In this document: one piece after another, positions 25,983-36,753 of the stretch
Layout of the letters: every line of letters begins with the position of its first letter
Position numbering within the stretch: position 1 is the stretch's first letter
Assembly (NCBI GenBank): GCA_015179125.1
Contig: WHVA01000074.1
Coordinates: 236,741-300,740 of the forward strand
Direction: 5' to 3'
Length of the DNA stretch: 64,000 nucleotides
From: Gautieria morchelliformis
Taxonomy: Eukaryota; Basidiomycota; Agaricomycetes; Gomphales; Gomphaceae
Made by a program: the position numbers and the translations under genes
The notes under the pieces: model-generated
Databases searched by the model: none
What the model saw: only the letters and a program-made list of their open reading frames with translations
What the model was told of the DNA's origin: nothing

Positions 25983-27942
25983 ATGGACGGTTATGACGAC
26001 CCCCTCACTCTTGCAATTCAGCCACCCCCGGACGAGACAACTGAACAGCGCGGGGAGCGCATCAAAGAAGAGCAAGAGGCGCTCAGAATCAGCGAAGCTA
26101 TTGACAAAGAGCTGCACCGGGAACGAGCCGAAAAGAAGAAGCACCGCCCCGAGATCAAAGTTCTTCTTCTAGGTGTGTATACTCGTATTGATAACCATGG
26201 CGTTGGCCCGCATACTGAGGCATTGACTCAAGGTCCCTCGGGGTCTGGCAAGTCAACGACACTGAAGAACTTCCAATTAATTTTTACTCCAAAAGCTCTC
26301 CAGGCCGAGGCCGCAGAGTACACCGCGCTCGTTTACCTCAATATTATTACAACAGTCCTTCTCCTCTGCGATGTGTTGCACGAGCAAGACATTGACCTCT
26401 CAGAACTGGCCGATGTACGCGAGCGCTGTTCGCGACTACGGCCCGTCCTCGACCTCGAAGAGAGTCTGGCGAGCTTGTTCAGTGACAGCAATTCTCAACC
26501 CCCTTCTCCGCAGTCCCGGGCGCCAACTAGACGGCCATCTGATCGGATCCGCAAGACATATGAAGTGACAGTAAACGCTGTCGACATGTGGAAAACGATG
26601 CATTCATCAGTGCGGAAGGCGGTGCCCGACAGAGATATTTTACGAAATCGAAGCAGTGAACATGCCCGGCGAGTACTGGCAGAACATCGGAAGGACATCG
26701 AAGCCATAGCACACCATCCCGCCATGCAAGCGCTGTTGGCTGCACGGAGTCAAAAATTGGAGCATTTGCCTGGATAGTGAGTTTATGCTATAAATAAACA
26801 GCCACGGAGTCTAAGAGATATGTAGTTTTCTGAAGGACTTGGATCGAATAACTGCTAAGGATTACATGCCAACAGATGGTAAGCAAAGACACATTTATCC
26901 CTAGGCACCGGTCCTATGCTTCAGCAGATGACATATTGCGAACTCGCATACGAACTCTTGGCGTCTCGGAGACCCACTTCAAACTAGAAACTGGTTTGTT
27001 CCAGAAATATCGCACCTACTGGAAGTACTTGACTCCATCACCTACAGGGCCGGACAAAGGACAGACCTGGGTTGTCATCGATGTAGGTGGAAGTCGAAAT
27101 CAGGTGAGTGTTTGACCAGGCTCGCACTGTCTACACACCGTTCATACTGGTAACGTTTCGAGCGCGCAGCATGGGTGCCATATTTCGATGACGGTCTGTA
27201 TAAGGCGTCCTTTGACCAGTTCCGTGAATTTTGCTAAATGTCCCACAGTGAATGCTATCATATTCCTCGCTTCCATTGGCGACTTCGACCAGTTCCTCAA
27301 GGAGGATCGGACAATCAATTGTCTAGTTAGTATCATCCTTCCACGTCTCGCCATCCTTGAATATGAAACAGTAACTTATTCTCTCACTTGATAACCAGAA
27401 GGATACTCTTGAGCTTTGGGAATCGATCGTGTCCAACAAGTTACTTGGAAAGGCCGAAATCATCCTCTTTCTTAACAAATATGATATGCTATCACAGAAG
27501 ATTGGCGCTGGTGTGGTATTTTCGAAGTTTGTCACCTCCTACAAAGATCGGAACAATGCCGAGAGCGTTGGGCGCTGTGAGTGTCGTCAGCTCCGTATTC
27601 CGAAACGGGCAGGCTCTAACATCCTGGTTCATTACCTTAAACAGACTTGCAGAGAAAATTTGCAGCGCTACATAAGCAGCGTTCTTCCAACCCAACCCGC
27701 ACTATACACAGTCATTTCACCTCTGTGACCGTGAGTCCTTCTTTTTCCTAAACCGGCTTCACACGCTGCCTATAAATATAATTACTGATGCACTGAACTC
27801 GAGCAGAATAAATCGAGCACAGCGGCACTCATTGGATATGGTATGTTCGTTTGCTGAGATACACGTCTGGTGTGCTGATGAACGTTCCGCAGTCCGCGTT
27901 ACGATACTCCGTAGCCACCTTGGTCAAACGAAACTCCTTTGA
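25983..27942 (+). CDS. Heterotrimeric G-protein alpha subunit, divergent fungal type
   Basis: Ten exons whose phases all close: 25983-26172, 26233-26776, 26826-26878, 26928-27103, 27163-27193, 27249-27325, 27399-27576, 27645-27730, 27807-27840 and 27893-27942 (472 residues, longer than the usual 350-360). Ras-like/helical G-alpha motifs in order: P-loop 'GPSGSGKSTTLKNFQLIF', 'YFLKDLDRITAKDYMPT', switch I 'DILRTRIRTLGVSETHF', switch II 'VVIDVGGSRNQRAAW', 'IIFLASIGDFDQFLKED', NKxD as 'LFLNKYDML', a TCAT equivalent 'FTSVT', and C-terminal helix 'ILRSHLGQTKLL'. Extra length comes from a charged N-terminus and a Ser/Pro/Arg insert in the helical domain ('SQPPSPQSRAPTRRPS'). It should relay receptor signals at the plasma membrane, but the catalytic Gln of switch II is Ser and the P-loop Glu is altered. 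No N-terminal MGxxxS myristoylation site. Confidence 0.9.
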
Positions 27943-28641
27943 TAACAATATTATTCTAACTGTGGGCTCCTGCGACGACGATGTATACCTAGATATACCC
28001 AGTACAGTAATGCTTATCGCTCTGGTCATATGTTTTTTTAGTATATAATTATCTTTATTCTCAAGTTGTACAAATCCTACAAAGTTCTGGGTTTATGATT
28101 ATAGTTTATGTAACTGGAAGAACTTCACTCACTGAGGCGAGGGGGACCAATGTTGCAAATTGCACACCAGACAACACATCTGAATCATTGTTCCACTGCC
28201 ATAGCCTGGAGTATATCATTTTTTGGAGTCATAAAAACCTTTTCAAATTCAGTCCGAGTAAGAAGTTGGTTTGGGTTACTAATATTACAAGCCTCGCTTC
28301 GGCGATCCCTTTAGGTAGGGAGAATACGTAAGGTTGGAAATACTGAGTCAAAGGCGTAGCTCCCTCCCTGTACAGTGGTTTCACATGTGGTCTACTTTCA
28401 TTCTGTCTCAGAACGTTGTTAGTTGGATTCTATTCTTGGACTATTAGTGACTAAGACTCGGACACTGTCCGCTCGTGCCTTGATGGCGCGGCTTTCTTTT
28501 CTTGTCCTTTGTCCACTCCGCTCCTACCCTATTGCAAGTACAGTACATTATGCACCAAAAAATTGGGGCCCAAGTTGCTGATAATAAGTAACCAGGGAGC
28601 TGATTTTTGATGCTTCTTCTTGATTAGCTGGGCACCAAAAT
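27943..28641. other. 3' flank of the G-alpha gene
   Basis: AT-rich, no convincing gene. Small frames (28095-28331 plus, 27829-28029 minus) have no recognisable content. Leads into an inverted-repeat element; its putative left target duplicate CCAAAAT is at 28635-28641. Confidence 0.4.
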
Positions 28642-29315
28642 CTAGTAAGGTAGAGGAGCTACGGCACCCTTATGTAATATGGGCGCCTACGTCACGTGAG
28701 CGCAAAATCTGAGGGTTTAGGATGTTTTTTTTTTTTTTAGCAATATAAATTAGGATATAAAATCTGTATCTCTTCCCAGCCTTCTGAAGTTCATCTAGGA
28801 TAGTGTTTGGAAGAATGTAGTGCCTGTGATACCACCGGTTAGCCCAGACAGCTTGGGAACCAATCAACATCTTTTGGTAGGGAGCTCCCCAATACTGCTA
28901 TACTGCTATGAAAGTTAACTCGCAATGAAACTAGTTTTAAAAATGCAAATGAAATGCAATAAATTTAGATAAATAATTTTTTAAGTTTTCTTAGGCTAGC
29001 CGAGGTCACGTGGGGTCACGTGACATGCAAAATCCATCTCCTTGGAAAAACGAAAGTTGCTCCAAATCGCTCCAAAACTATGTATAAATTTTTTTTTTTT
29101 TTTTTTTGACACTCCAACTTTGGAAATGCAACTCCTCTACCAACTTTGAGAAAATGAATAAATCCTTTGCAACAAATGATAGCCTGACATATAATGAATG
29201 GATTCTAGGCAAAATATATGAATTATCTATCTTGAGTAATTGCTTATAGGTTTTCTTCGAACAGGCCTGCAGGCTTATGTAAGGGGGTGCCGGTTCCTAG
29301 CTGCCTCTACCTTAG
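28642..29315. mobile_element. Non-autonomous TIR element (hAT-like MITE)
   Basis: Left end (CTAGTAAGGTAGAGGAGCT..., then GGCACCCTTATGTAA) and right end (TTATGTAAGGGGGTGCC..., then CTGCCTCTACCTTAG) are inverted repeats of about 40-45 bp with small gaps. A 7-bp direct repeat CCAAAAT flanks both sides (28635-28641, 29316-29322), consistent with the 7-8 bp duplications of hAT-type elements. The 674-bp element is AT-rich, with poly-T runs near 28726-28738 and 29090-29107, has no coding capacity, and carries three CACGTG palindromes (28693, 29007, 29017). Superfamily assignment is inference. Confidence 0.55.
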
Positions 29316-29543
29316 CCAAAATGTCCAATTCAGTATCCTAGAGCACTGATATTCTGCTCTCAAGTTATTGATAAATGCAGTTTTAAAATACATAAAACCA
29401 ACTTATATTGCAGAAAATAGATATTGTAATATGTCAAATAGGCACATATTATGATACCAACAGAAACACATGGGCCAGAACTTCTGAACAAGACTAGGTA
29501 GCACACTATGCAAGTTAGTGCTAGTGCCACAATAGTAGTGCAG

Positions 29544-29665
29544 TGTCAGGATTGGTTTTGGGTGTTTAGTATCATGTGTGAGTGAATCTTGGATGTGTGA
29601 ACACAGCAAATGCCCAAATGCCTTGTGCGGCGAAGGATGTGATTTGGTGAAGTGCACCGAACCAT
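29544..29665 (+). repeat. LTR-A fragment (5' end only)
   Basis: Begins TGTCAGGATTGGTTTTGGG and continues with the 'GAACACAGCAAATGCCCAAATGCCTTGTGCG' type of sequence seen at the start of the other LTR-A copies (30753, 33271, complement of 34813 and 47310). Contains an extra about 11-bp insertion. Similarity fades after about 120 bp. Confidence 0.5.
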
Positions 29666-30752
29666 TTAAGGATGTACAAGTATAGGGTGGTGTAGGCAAA
29701 GCACCCTAAGGACAAGACACCCAGTGAGACACCTGCAGCAACCTGTCCTCATGGCAGGGCATGCAGCCCAAGGCAATCCACCTGGGCCGCCAACATCTGC
29801 ACACCCAACCACACTGCCATATGCGTATACACCTAACTGCACTGCCATACACCTGCACATCCATTTCCACTCATGCACAGCCACCTGTCACACACCCATG
29901 CCATACGGACTGAAAATGTCTACACTGATATTTACATCGAAATTTACCATGATGTTAACATCACACATGTGGAGTGATGACATGATGCTTGAACTGCTGG
30001 AGCTGCACTCCTCCCACAGTGCAGCCCATGGCAGTGCGCCAAAGGTCACAAGTGTTAGAATAAATGGAATGGACTAATTTCATTATGTTCTATTGGTTTA
30101 ATACATAACTAATGGCTTTGTTAAATTGGATAACACTCGACTCAAGCCAGGGTGTTGGTATAGGAATTGATGCACCGCACTGGCATTGGTGCCTGCCTTG
30201 GAAAGCAGGTATAAGGGCAGCCTAGGCAGACGCTCTACTCTCAAGTGGCGAACTGGCGAAGGGGGATCCAAAGTAGGATAGAGAACTATATACACAACAC
30301 AGACATACCTGGCAAAGGGGGATCCAAAGAGAAAACTCTAAGGAACTCCTTTGCCAGCTAGCTACGACTATAAGCTGCAGGCATGCTAGCCCAATCACCG
30401 AATGCCTGAGTTACATAAGCAATTGCACCGGTGATAACAGGGACAAGCTGGAAGAGTCTTGGAGGCCTTGATCGCACATCACACTGGGGTGCACACAGTG
30501 TGATGGTGGCTGCAATCATGCACACAGTGTGCTGATGGTTGCGATCATGCATACAGTGCAATGATGGTTCCCTGACAGCAGGTGCCTGGGTGCTGGGTTA
30601 GAAGATAAAATACTAAGGGACCTAGAAGTTTGTATGGAGACCTTGGATGCAATGGGAATCACAGAAGATAGTCCCATAGAGGGAAGTGCCAAGTCGCTAC
30701 CTCAGGAGAGAGGTACAGAGATGGAAATTGCCTTGCCAAGTGTGCTGCATGC
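29666..30752. repeat. Old repeat-derived DNA, including the left part of LTR-B copy 1
   Basis: No gene. It contains: a stretch at 30253-30350 with two direct repeats of a 'CTGGCAAAGGGGGATCCAAAG'-type unit 56 bp apart, which matches a similar pair at 59857-59940; a short tandem array at about 30485-30570 (GATGGTTGCGATCATGCA/CACAGTG unit, about 3 copies); and 30600-30752, which matches 49550-49635 ('GCTACCTCAGGAGAGAGGTA', then 'CTTGCCAAGTG'), i.e. the left part of an older LTR (LTR-B) that was later split by the LTR-A insertion at 30753. Confidence 0.45.
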
Positions 30753-32278
30753 TGTCAAGATTGATTTTGGGCGTTAATATCGCATGTTAGTGGCGAATGC
30801 CCGAATAGCGTGTGCGATCTAGCGAATCGCCCAGCGAACAGTACCGAAGAGGTAAGGGTTAAAAGGTAAGAGGGTTACTCGAAAGGAATTCACCCTGATC
30901 TACAGTCATAGCGAAATAGCCCATGGCACTTGACAATGTAACGTGCAAGGTGTCACGGAAGGGTTGTCTAAGTAGCGACAATCCCTTCGCCGGCGAAGGT
31001 GCTCCTTCAGAGCCCTTTTCCGACAGCACAGAAAATAACTCGAAGGCTAAGGTAATGAAGATGAAGTATGAGAACTCACCAGTGAGGCCTAAGTCCTCTT
31101 CTGGTCGAAGATAGAAATCTACAGGAGAAGGCTCAAGATGATAGTCACAGCGAGGTCAAGTTTGCACAAGATGGACGTATGATAATTAAACTGGAGAATA
31201 TACATGCGAATGTAGACTACTTATACCGAATGCTCATACGGTGCTAGCGAATAGGAAAGAGGCCGTCTGGAGTCAGGGGTGGATAGGGGTGCATGGTCAG
31301 GATACATAATAGATGAAATAGACATACAATAGAATGGAAGAGGGGTGCGAACATGAAATGATGGAGAGAAAAGAGGGCGAAGGCCCCTATGTATGAAAGC
31401 ACGCCTTGGGACCTGCATATACACCACCCTGCACGGACTCTTCGTCTGCTGGGTTGATCCCACACGACCTACAGGTAGGAGGCCCTGCGAAGGCATTCTA
31501 GCCATAGGAACACCCAAAGGGGGTTGGGTTGAGAAGATGATGGGACCAGTGAGGAACCATCAATCCAGGTAAAGGATGTTGATTGTGTTTGATGGTGTGC
31601 CTGCCGGCGAATGATGCGAGCAGCGAATGGTCATATGGAGAATGTGGCGAATAGCGAATGGAGCGAGGAGTGAATGGAGCGAAGACGGGCGACCATGGAA
31701 GAGTGGTGAAGGGGAACACAGGATAGCTGGGTACAAGAAATAAACGAGTCATGACAGCCTGCACCTCCTTGCAATTCATGATAGGACCAGTGATGAACCA
31801 TAAATCCAGGTAGTCGATCGTGTTTGATGGCATGGCTACTGGCGAATGGTGCGAGTAGCGAATGGTCATTTGGCGAAGATGGCGAATAGTGAATGGAGAA
31901 AGGATTGAATGGAGCGAAGCCGAGCGAACATGGAAGAGTGGTGGTGAAAGGGAAAACAGGGATAGCTGGATACAAGAAATGAATGGGTCATGGCAACTGT
32001 GTAGTGAAAACTTCAGCGAAGCTAATTTGTCCTGCCCTGCAGTGGTACAAGTCCCATTGAGTCCAACCTGCACAGAGGCTGCAACTGACACTATCCGAAT
32101 GCATCCTGAGCATGTGGGTCTGGCATCCTGGCAGGAATGATGCGAATAACGAATGCGAAAGCAGTATGGCGACGAATATGTTGGCAAGATGTTTGCTGGT
32201 TCGGGAAGCCGTTTGCTGGTTCAGGAGGTCATTCGCTGTGTGCTGAGAAATGATTCGCAGAATAAACGAATCATGACA
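30753..32278 (+). repeat. LTR-A copy 1 (solo LTR), 5-bp duplication CATGC
   Basis: 1526-bp element beginning TGTCAAGATTG and ending ATCATGACA (TG...CA with TGTCA/TGACA ends). CATGC is duplicated at 30748-30752 and 32279-32283, which fits an integrase product. It is longer than the about 1260-bp copies because its 3' part contains two or three successive copies of a about 230-bp segment (about 31520-31755, about 31780-31990 and a degenerate third to 32278). It is full of GCGAATG-type heptamers. Long open frames on the minus strand (31498-32187) run through these repeats and are not counted as genes. Confidence 0.75.
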
Positions 32279-32760
32279 CATGCATGCAGCTCAAGACACA
32301 TACAGATTTATTTTCTATTTGATCCCCCTGACTAGTCCCACTGACTACGAGCTATGTTTCATGTAGGCAGGGTCTTTGTACATCATCCTCAAGTCCCTGC
32401 TTGGATAGTGATCAGTAGGATCACTATCCACAAGTCTATTCCTGCTCCACAGCTATATGCAGCCTGTGGAGCATTTCCAATATCAAAACTTACTATTTCA
32501 ACCCATTTCCCCACTATTTATAATCCTAGTAGTTACTGACTTTTAAGTATAAGTAGCTACTATCAAATGTACAATAAAATCATCCAGAAAAATACTGTTT
32601 CACCCCTGAAGCACCTATATGCATGTTTGATTGCTAGAGAGCTTAGTTCTAGATAGTTTTCTCTAGTTAGTCATTGAGAGTTTACTACTATTGGTTACTC
32701 TACGGCGGATGCTCGCAACTTTTTATTACATGTAGCTTCACCCATTTTATTCTCAGATTA
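32279..32760 (+). repeat. LTR-B copy 1, right part
   Basis: From the CATGCATGCAGCTCAAG junction onward the sequence matches 49640-49905 and 51085-51105: 'CCCCCTGAC...CCACTGACTA', 'CAAGTCCCTGCTTGGATAG', 'ATGCAGCCTGTGGA', then a 'GTAGCTACTAT' tail. It is the continuation of the segment interrupted by LTR-A copy 1. The right edge is not determined. Confidence 0.5.
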
Positions 32761-33270
32761 TAGAAAAGAAGAGGGTGAGAGTACATGGCAATTTTATTAT
32801 TGGGATATAAATAAATTTTCTTTTGTCCCTCCCCGAGCGGCAGCTCCGCCGAGGAGAACGCCTCTTCTTATTTTTATGCCTCTTCTTATTTTTTCTACCC
32901 ACCTTTAATATACACTATATCGTTATAACAATTCATATTAATACTCCTTCTTATATATATTACAAATATCTAGACAAGTACTGTTACTTGGAAGGAGGTC
33001 CACCAGCTTGACAGTACTGGTAAGTGTCCTTGTTCATATTTTAGCTATCCATACACTTACTTCTGCATTTGGAACGAAGTCATCGCCATCACTGCTCCTC
33101 TCAGATGTCATGTCCTCACTGCTTTCATGAAAACATTCTGAATCACCCCAGGGTGAGTCCACGGCCTCAACCACCTTTTCTAAACTGTGCTCTTTGTAGC
33201 ATTTCTGGCCCTTCGCCTTGGCTTTCACTGCAGCATTGGCATCTGGAGCTTGTTCTCGAAGCAGGCTGAG
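32761..33270. other. Unassigned stretch with a possible coding remnant
   Basis: AT-rich at 32761-33000. At 33034-33276 (minus) there is an 80-codon frame with a non-repetitive, acidic composition ('SPWGDSECFHESSEDMTSE') ending at the LTR-A copy at 33271. It could be the tail of a transposase-like or host protein cut by the insertion. I do not recognise it. Confidence 0.3.
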
Positions 33271-35521
33271 TGTCAAGATTGGTCTTTAGGCGTTAATATC
33301 ATGTATTAGTGAACACAGCGAATGCCTGAATGGCTTGTGCAATGAAGTATGTAGTTCGGCAAATGGGATGCGCGAATAAATGTTTAGAAGGTAAGAGGGC
33401 TGCCTGAACGGGGCTTGCCCTATCTACAGTCATAGCGAAATAGCCCGTGACACTTGACGATGTAACGTTCAAGGTCTCATGGAAAGGTTGTCTAGCAGTA
33501 ACAATCCTTTCGCCGGTGAAGGTGCTCCTTCGGAGCCCTTCGCTGACAGCACCGTGTCATGATGCATTTATTTCCCATACTCAGATGCCCTGTTTTCCCA
33601 TTTCTCACTCCACCTCCATGTTCGTTCTGATCGCCCTCGCCGTGTTCGGCAACCGATCCTCGCTGTTCGCACCATTTACCATAGCCACGCCGTCAAAGCA
33701 CGATCTACTTCTTTGGACTGACTTGGCAGTCATCGCTGAGCCTATCACCTCCTCTGCTCAACCCTCTTTCGATGATGTTCCTATGATCGGATTGTCATGA
33801 CGTGTGTATTTCCTACACCTTGTTACCCCCATTTCCCCTTTCACCACTTCTCCTCTGTGTTCCGCCCTCCACCTCGACCACTCCTGCCCTATGTCATCTC
33901 CGTTGGCCCTTCCTCGCATTTTGCCGAACAGCCACTCGCTGCTTGCATCATTCGCCAGCAGGCACACCATCAAATCACGATCGATATCCCTACCCGGCAT
34001 GATGGCTCGTCGCTCCATCAGCTTCTCGGTCCAACCCCCTTTTGGTGTTCATATGAGCAGGGTGCGCTCGCGGGACGTCCTACCCGTAGGTCGTGTGGGA
34101 TCAACCCAGCAGATGAAGAACCCGTGCAGGGCGGTGTATATGCGGGCCCCAAGACATGATTTCATACATAGGTGCCTTCGCCACCTTTACTCTCCGTCGT
34201 TTCATGTTCGCACTCTTCTCTCACTCTATTGTATGTTTATTCCATCTACTTAGTATTATGACTGCGCACCCCTATCCAACCCTGACTCACGACGGTCTCT
34301 TTCCCATTCGCTGATACCTTATGAGCATTCGATATAAGTAGTTTACATTTGCATGTATATTCCCCAGTTCAATTATCATACGTCGTCTATCTTGTGCAAA
34401 CTTGACCTCGCTGTGATCATCATCTTAAGCCTTCTCTTGGAGATTTCTATCTTCGACCAGCAGAGGACTTAGGCATCACTGGTGAGTTCTCATACTTCAT
34501 CTTCGTTACCTTAGCCTTTGAACTATTTTCTGCGCTGTTGGCGAAGGGCTCCAAAGGAGCACCTTCGCCGGCGAAGGGATTGTCGCTACTTAGACAGCCC
34601 TTCCGTGAGACCTTGCATGTTGTATCGTCAAGTGCCATGGGCCATTTCACTACGACTGTAGATAGGGAGAGCCCCGTTCGGGCAACCCTCCTATCTTGTG
34701 AACATTCATTGGTTCATGTGTTCACCGAACAGCATACTTATTCGCACAAGCTATTCGGGCATTTGCTGTGTTCACTAATACACGATATTAACGCCTAAAA
34801 ACCAATCTTGACACACCGATAATAGTACGAAGGCTAAGGTAATGAAGGTGAAGTATGAAAACTCACCAGTGGTGCTTAAGTCCTCCTCTGGTCTAAGATA
34901 GGAGTCTATAGAAGAGGGCTCAAGACGACGATCACAGTGAGGTCAAGCTTTTTGCACAAGATAGACGTATGATAATTGAACTGGAGAATATACATGCGAA
35001 TGTAAACTACTTATACCGAATGCTCATATGATATCAGTGAATAGGAAAGAGGCTGTCACAAGTCAGGGTTGGATGGGGTGCGCAGTCAGGATACAAATAG
35101 ATGGAACACATATACAATAGAACAAAGCAGGAGTACAAACATGAAACAATGGGGAGGAGAGTAGACAAAGGTACCTAGGTAAGAAGAGACACCTTGAGAC
35201 CTGGATACATCCTACCCTGCACGGAGTCTTGGTCTAACGAGTCGATCATACATGATCTACAGGTAGGACATCCCGCAAATGCATGCCAGCCATAGGAACA
35301 CCAAAAGGGGGTTGAATCGGGAAGGTGATCGGGCCAGCAATGAACCATCACACTGGTTAGAGGATGTCGATCATGTTTGATGGCATGACTACTGGCGAAT
35401 GATGCGAGTAGTGACTGGTCATTGGTGAACCTGGTGAGTGGCAAACGGAGCGAACATAGAGATGGAAGGATGAAATGGAAAATAGGGGGTAACTTGATAC
35501 AAGAATGAATGAGTCATGACA
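33271..35521 (+). repeat. LTR-A copy 2 (older, interrupted by copy 3)
   Basis: The 5' part 33271-33554 starts TGTCAAGATTGG. The 3' part resumes at 34819 after copy 3 ('GTACGAAGGCTAAGGTAATG') and ends GTCATGACA at 35521. Removing copy 3 and one CACCG gives one continuous LTR-A of normal layout. No clean target duplication is seen at its outer edges, in keeping with greater age. Confidence 0.65.
33555..34813 (-). repeat. LTR-A copy 3 (solo LTR), nested, 5-bp duplication CACCG
   Basis: 1259-bp copy in reverse orientation (TGTCATGATGC ... CCAATCTTGACA on the plus strand). CACCG is duplicated at 33550-33554 and 34814-34818, and these five bases plus the flanks belong to LTR-A copy 2. This is a textbook insertion into an earlier copy of the same family. 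No coding content; plus-strand open frames at 33797-34253 follow the repeat and are not genes. Confidence 0.75.
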
Positions 35522-35788
35522 TCGGTGTGGGAGATGTGGGCAAAGAGCACATGGGAGTGCACAGTGCTGTGGCACGCATGGGGCATGCAGCTGACCCCCT
35601 ATAGGGTCGATCTATCCAGGAACATCGCCATCCGGTGTCCTCCCCTTCATCACTGTCACTACATGAGTGACACAACAGTAGCTGGAAGGGGGGCATTGTC
35701 CAAGACGTGCCACATGGCCACAGCCACAGCTGCAGCTGCATTAACAGCTGTGCTGGTGTCTGGACTCTGCCTCCATGTCACTGCCACC
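35522..35788. other. Spacer between LTR-A copies
   Basis: About 270 bp of GC-richer sequence with no recognised gene or repeat. An open frame at 35516-35956 (plus) crosses into LTR-A copy 4 and is rejected. Confidence 0.35.
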
Positions 35789-36174
35789 TGTCATGACGCG
35801 TTTATTTGCCATACTCAGATGCTCAGTTCTCCTATTTTCTCACTCCACCTTCGTGTTTGTTCCGACCGCCCTTGCCGTGTTCGGCAACCGATCCTCGCTG
35901 TTCGCGCCATCTACCATGGCCACACCGTCGAAGCACGATCGACGTCCCTGAACTAACTTAGCAGTCATTGCTGGGCCTATCACCTCCTGTGCTCAACCCT
36001 CTTTCGATGGTGTTCCTATGATCGGACTGTCATGACTTGTGTATTTCCTCGACCTTGTTATCCCCATTTCCCCTTTCGCCACTCCTCTCCCGTGTTCACT
36101 CAGCTTTGCCCTCCACTTCAACCACTTCTCCCCTATGTCATTGCCGTTCACCATTCCTCGCATTTCTCTGAACC
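35789..36174 (-). repeat. LTR-A copy 4, truncated by chromovirus 1
   Basis: Starts TGTCATGACGCG on the plus strand like copies 3 and 5. Follows the family for 386 bp to 'CGCATTTCTCTGAACC', where the 5' LTR of chromovirus 1 begins. In copy 5 the same place reads GCCGAACGACCATTCG and continues; here the continuation is not found on the far side of the chromovirus. Confidence 0.65.
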
Positions 36175-36710
36175 TGTAAGGACCCGGCCTTTGGCCGGCT
36201 ACTTACCGGTAGAACCTTCTTCCGAGCCCGAGCCTTGTGATATTCATGCCCGAGTACATATGATACTTATCCGTGCCCGAGCCCGATCTCGAGCTTGAAC
36301 TCATATCCGACCTTGATCCTATGCCCGTATCCCCTTAGTTACTGATTCCGCTCCATCACGCATCATTCGTATATTACCTCGCCCTGACCTCCACTAATCT
36401 GTTCGCCCCTGACTTGCACCTCGTCCGTATATAACCCCCTTGTATGCATTCCTACTCCTCAGTCTGAAAATCAACTATCGTGTCCCTTCGATCCCTAGCT
36501 AGTTTCTACGCCTCGCCTCTTAAGCCAGAACCTCGCCTCTTATTCGTTTACCTCCGAAATTGGGACTCGTGCGTAGGGTCGGCGCAGCACATAAGCTGAA
36601 GCCTAGTCCCTCTCCGACTTCCCCATCCAAACCTCGCCCCGTAACCTCGGACCTTGCCTCGGGTTTCGTCCCCGACCTCGGTCAACCTTACGACGGATCG
36701 TACCGTAACA
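36175..36710 (+). repeat. 5' LTR of chromovirus 1
   Basis: 536 bp, TGTAAGGACCCGG ... CGTACCGTAACA, with a palindromic GGCCTTTGGCCGGCT near the start. Matches 43085-43646 throughout. It should carry the promoter; a TATATAA lies near 36430. Confidence 0.9.
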
Positions 36711-36753
36711 GTATTTTCAGACTGCTTACACCCTACGTATCCCTTTTTTCACG

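Noticed and set aside
29724-30077. 117-codon plus frame rich in His/Pro/Thr
   Set aside because: Low-complexity CA-rich DNA, no domain, no splice context, in repeat-derived sequence.
31498-32187. Long minus-strand open frame (229 codons) inside LTR-A copy 1
   Set aside because: It runs through the tandem end-repeats of the LTR, is rich in repeated SHHSP-type peptides, and similar frames appear in other copies only where the repeat is in register. No domain.
32823-33011. 62-codon hydrophobic frame
   Set aside because: AT-rich sequence biased to Phe/Leu/Ile/Tyr codons; no family resemblance.
33797-34253. Overlapping open frames in LTR-A copy 3 and the matching ones in copy 5 (46271-46609)
   Set aside because: All plus frames are open over the same bases because the repeat is low in stops; the peptides are not conserved in one frame between copies.
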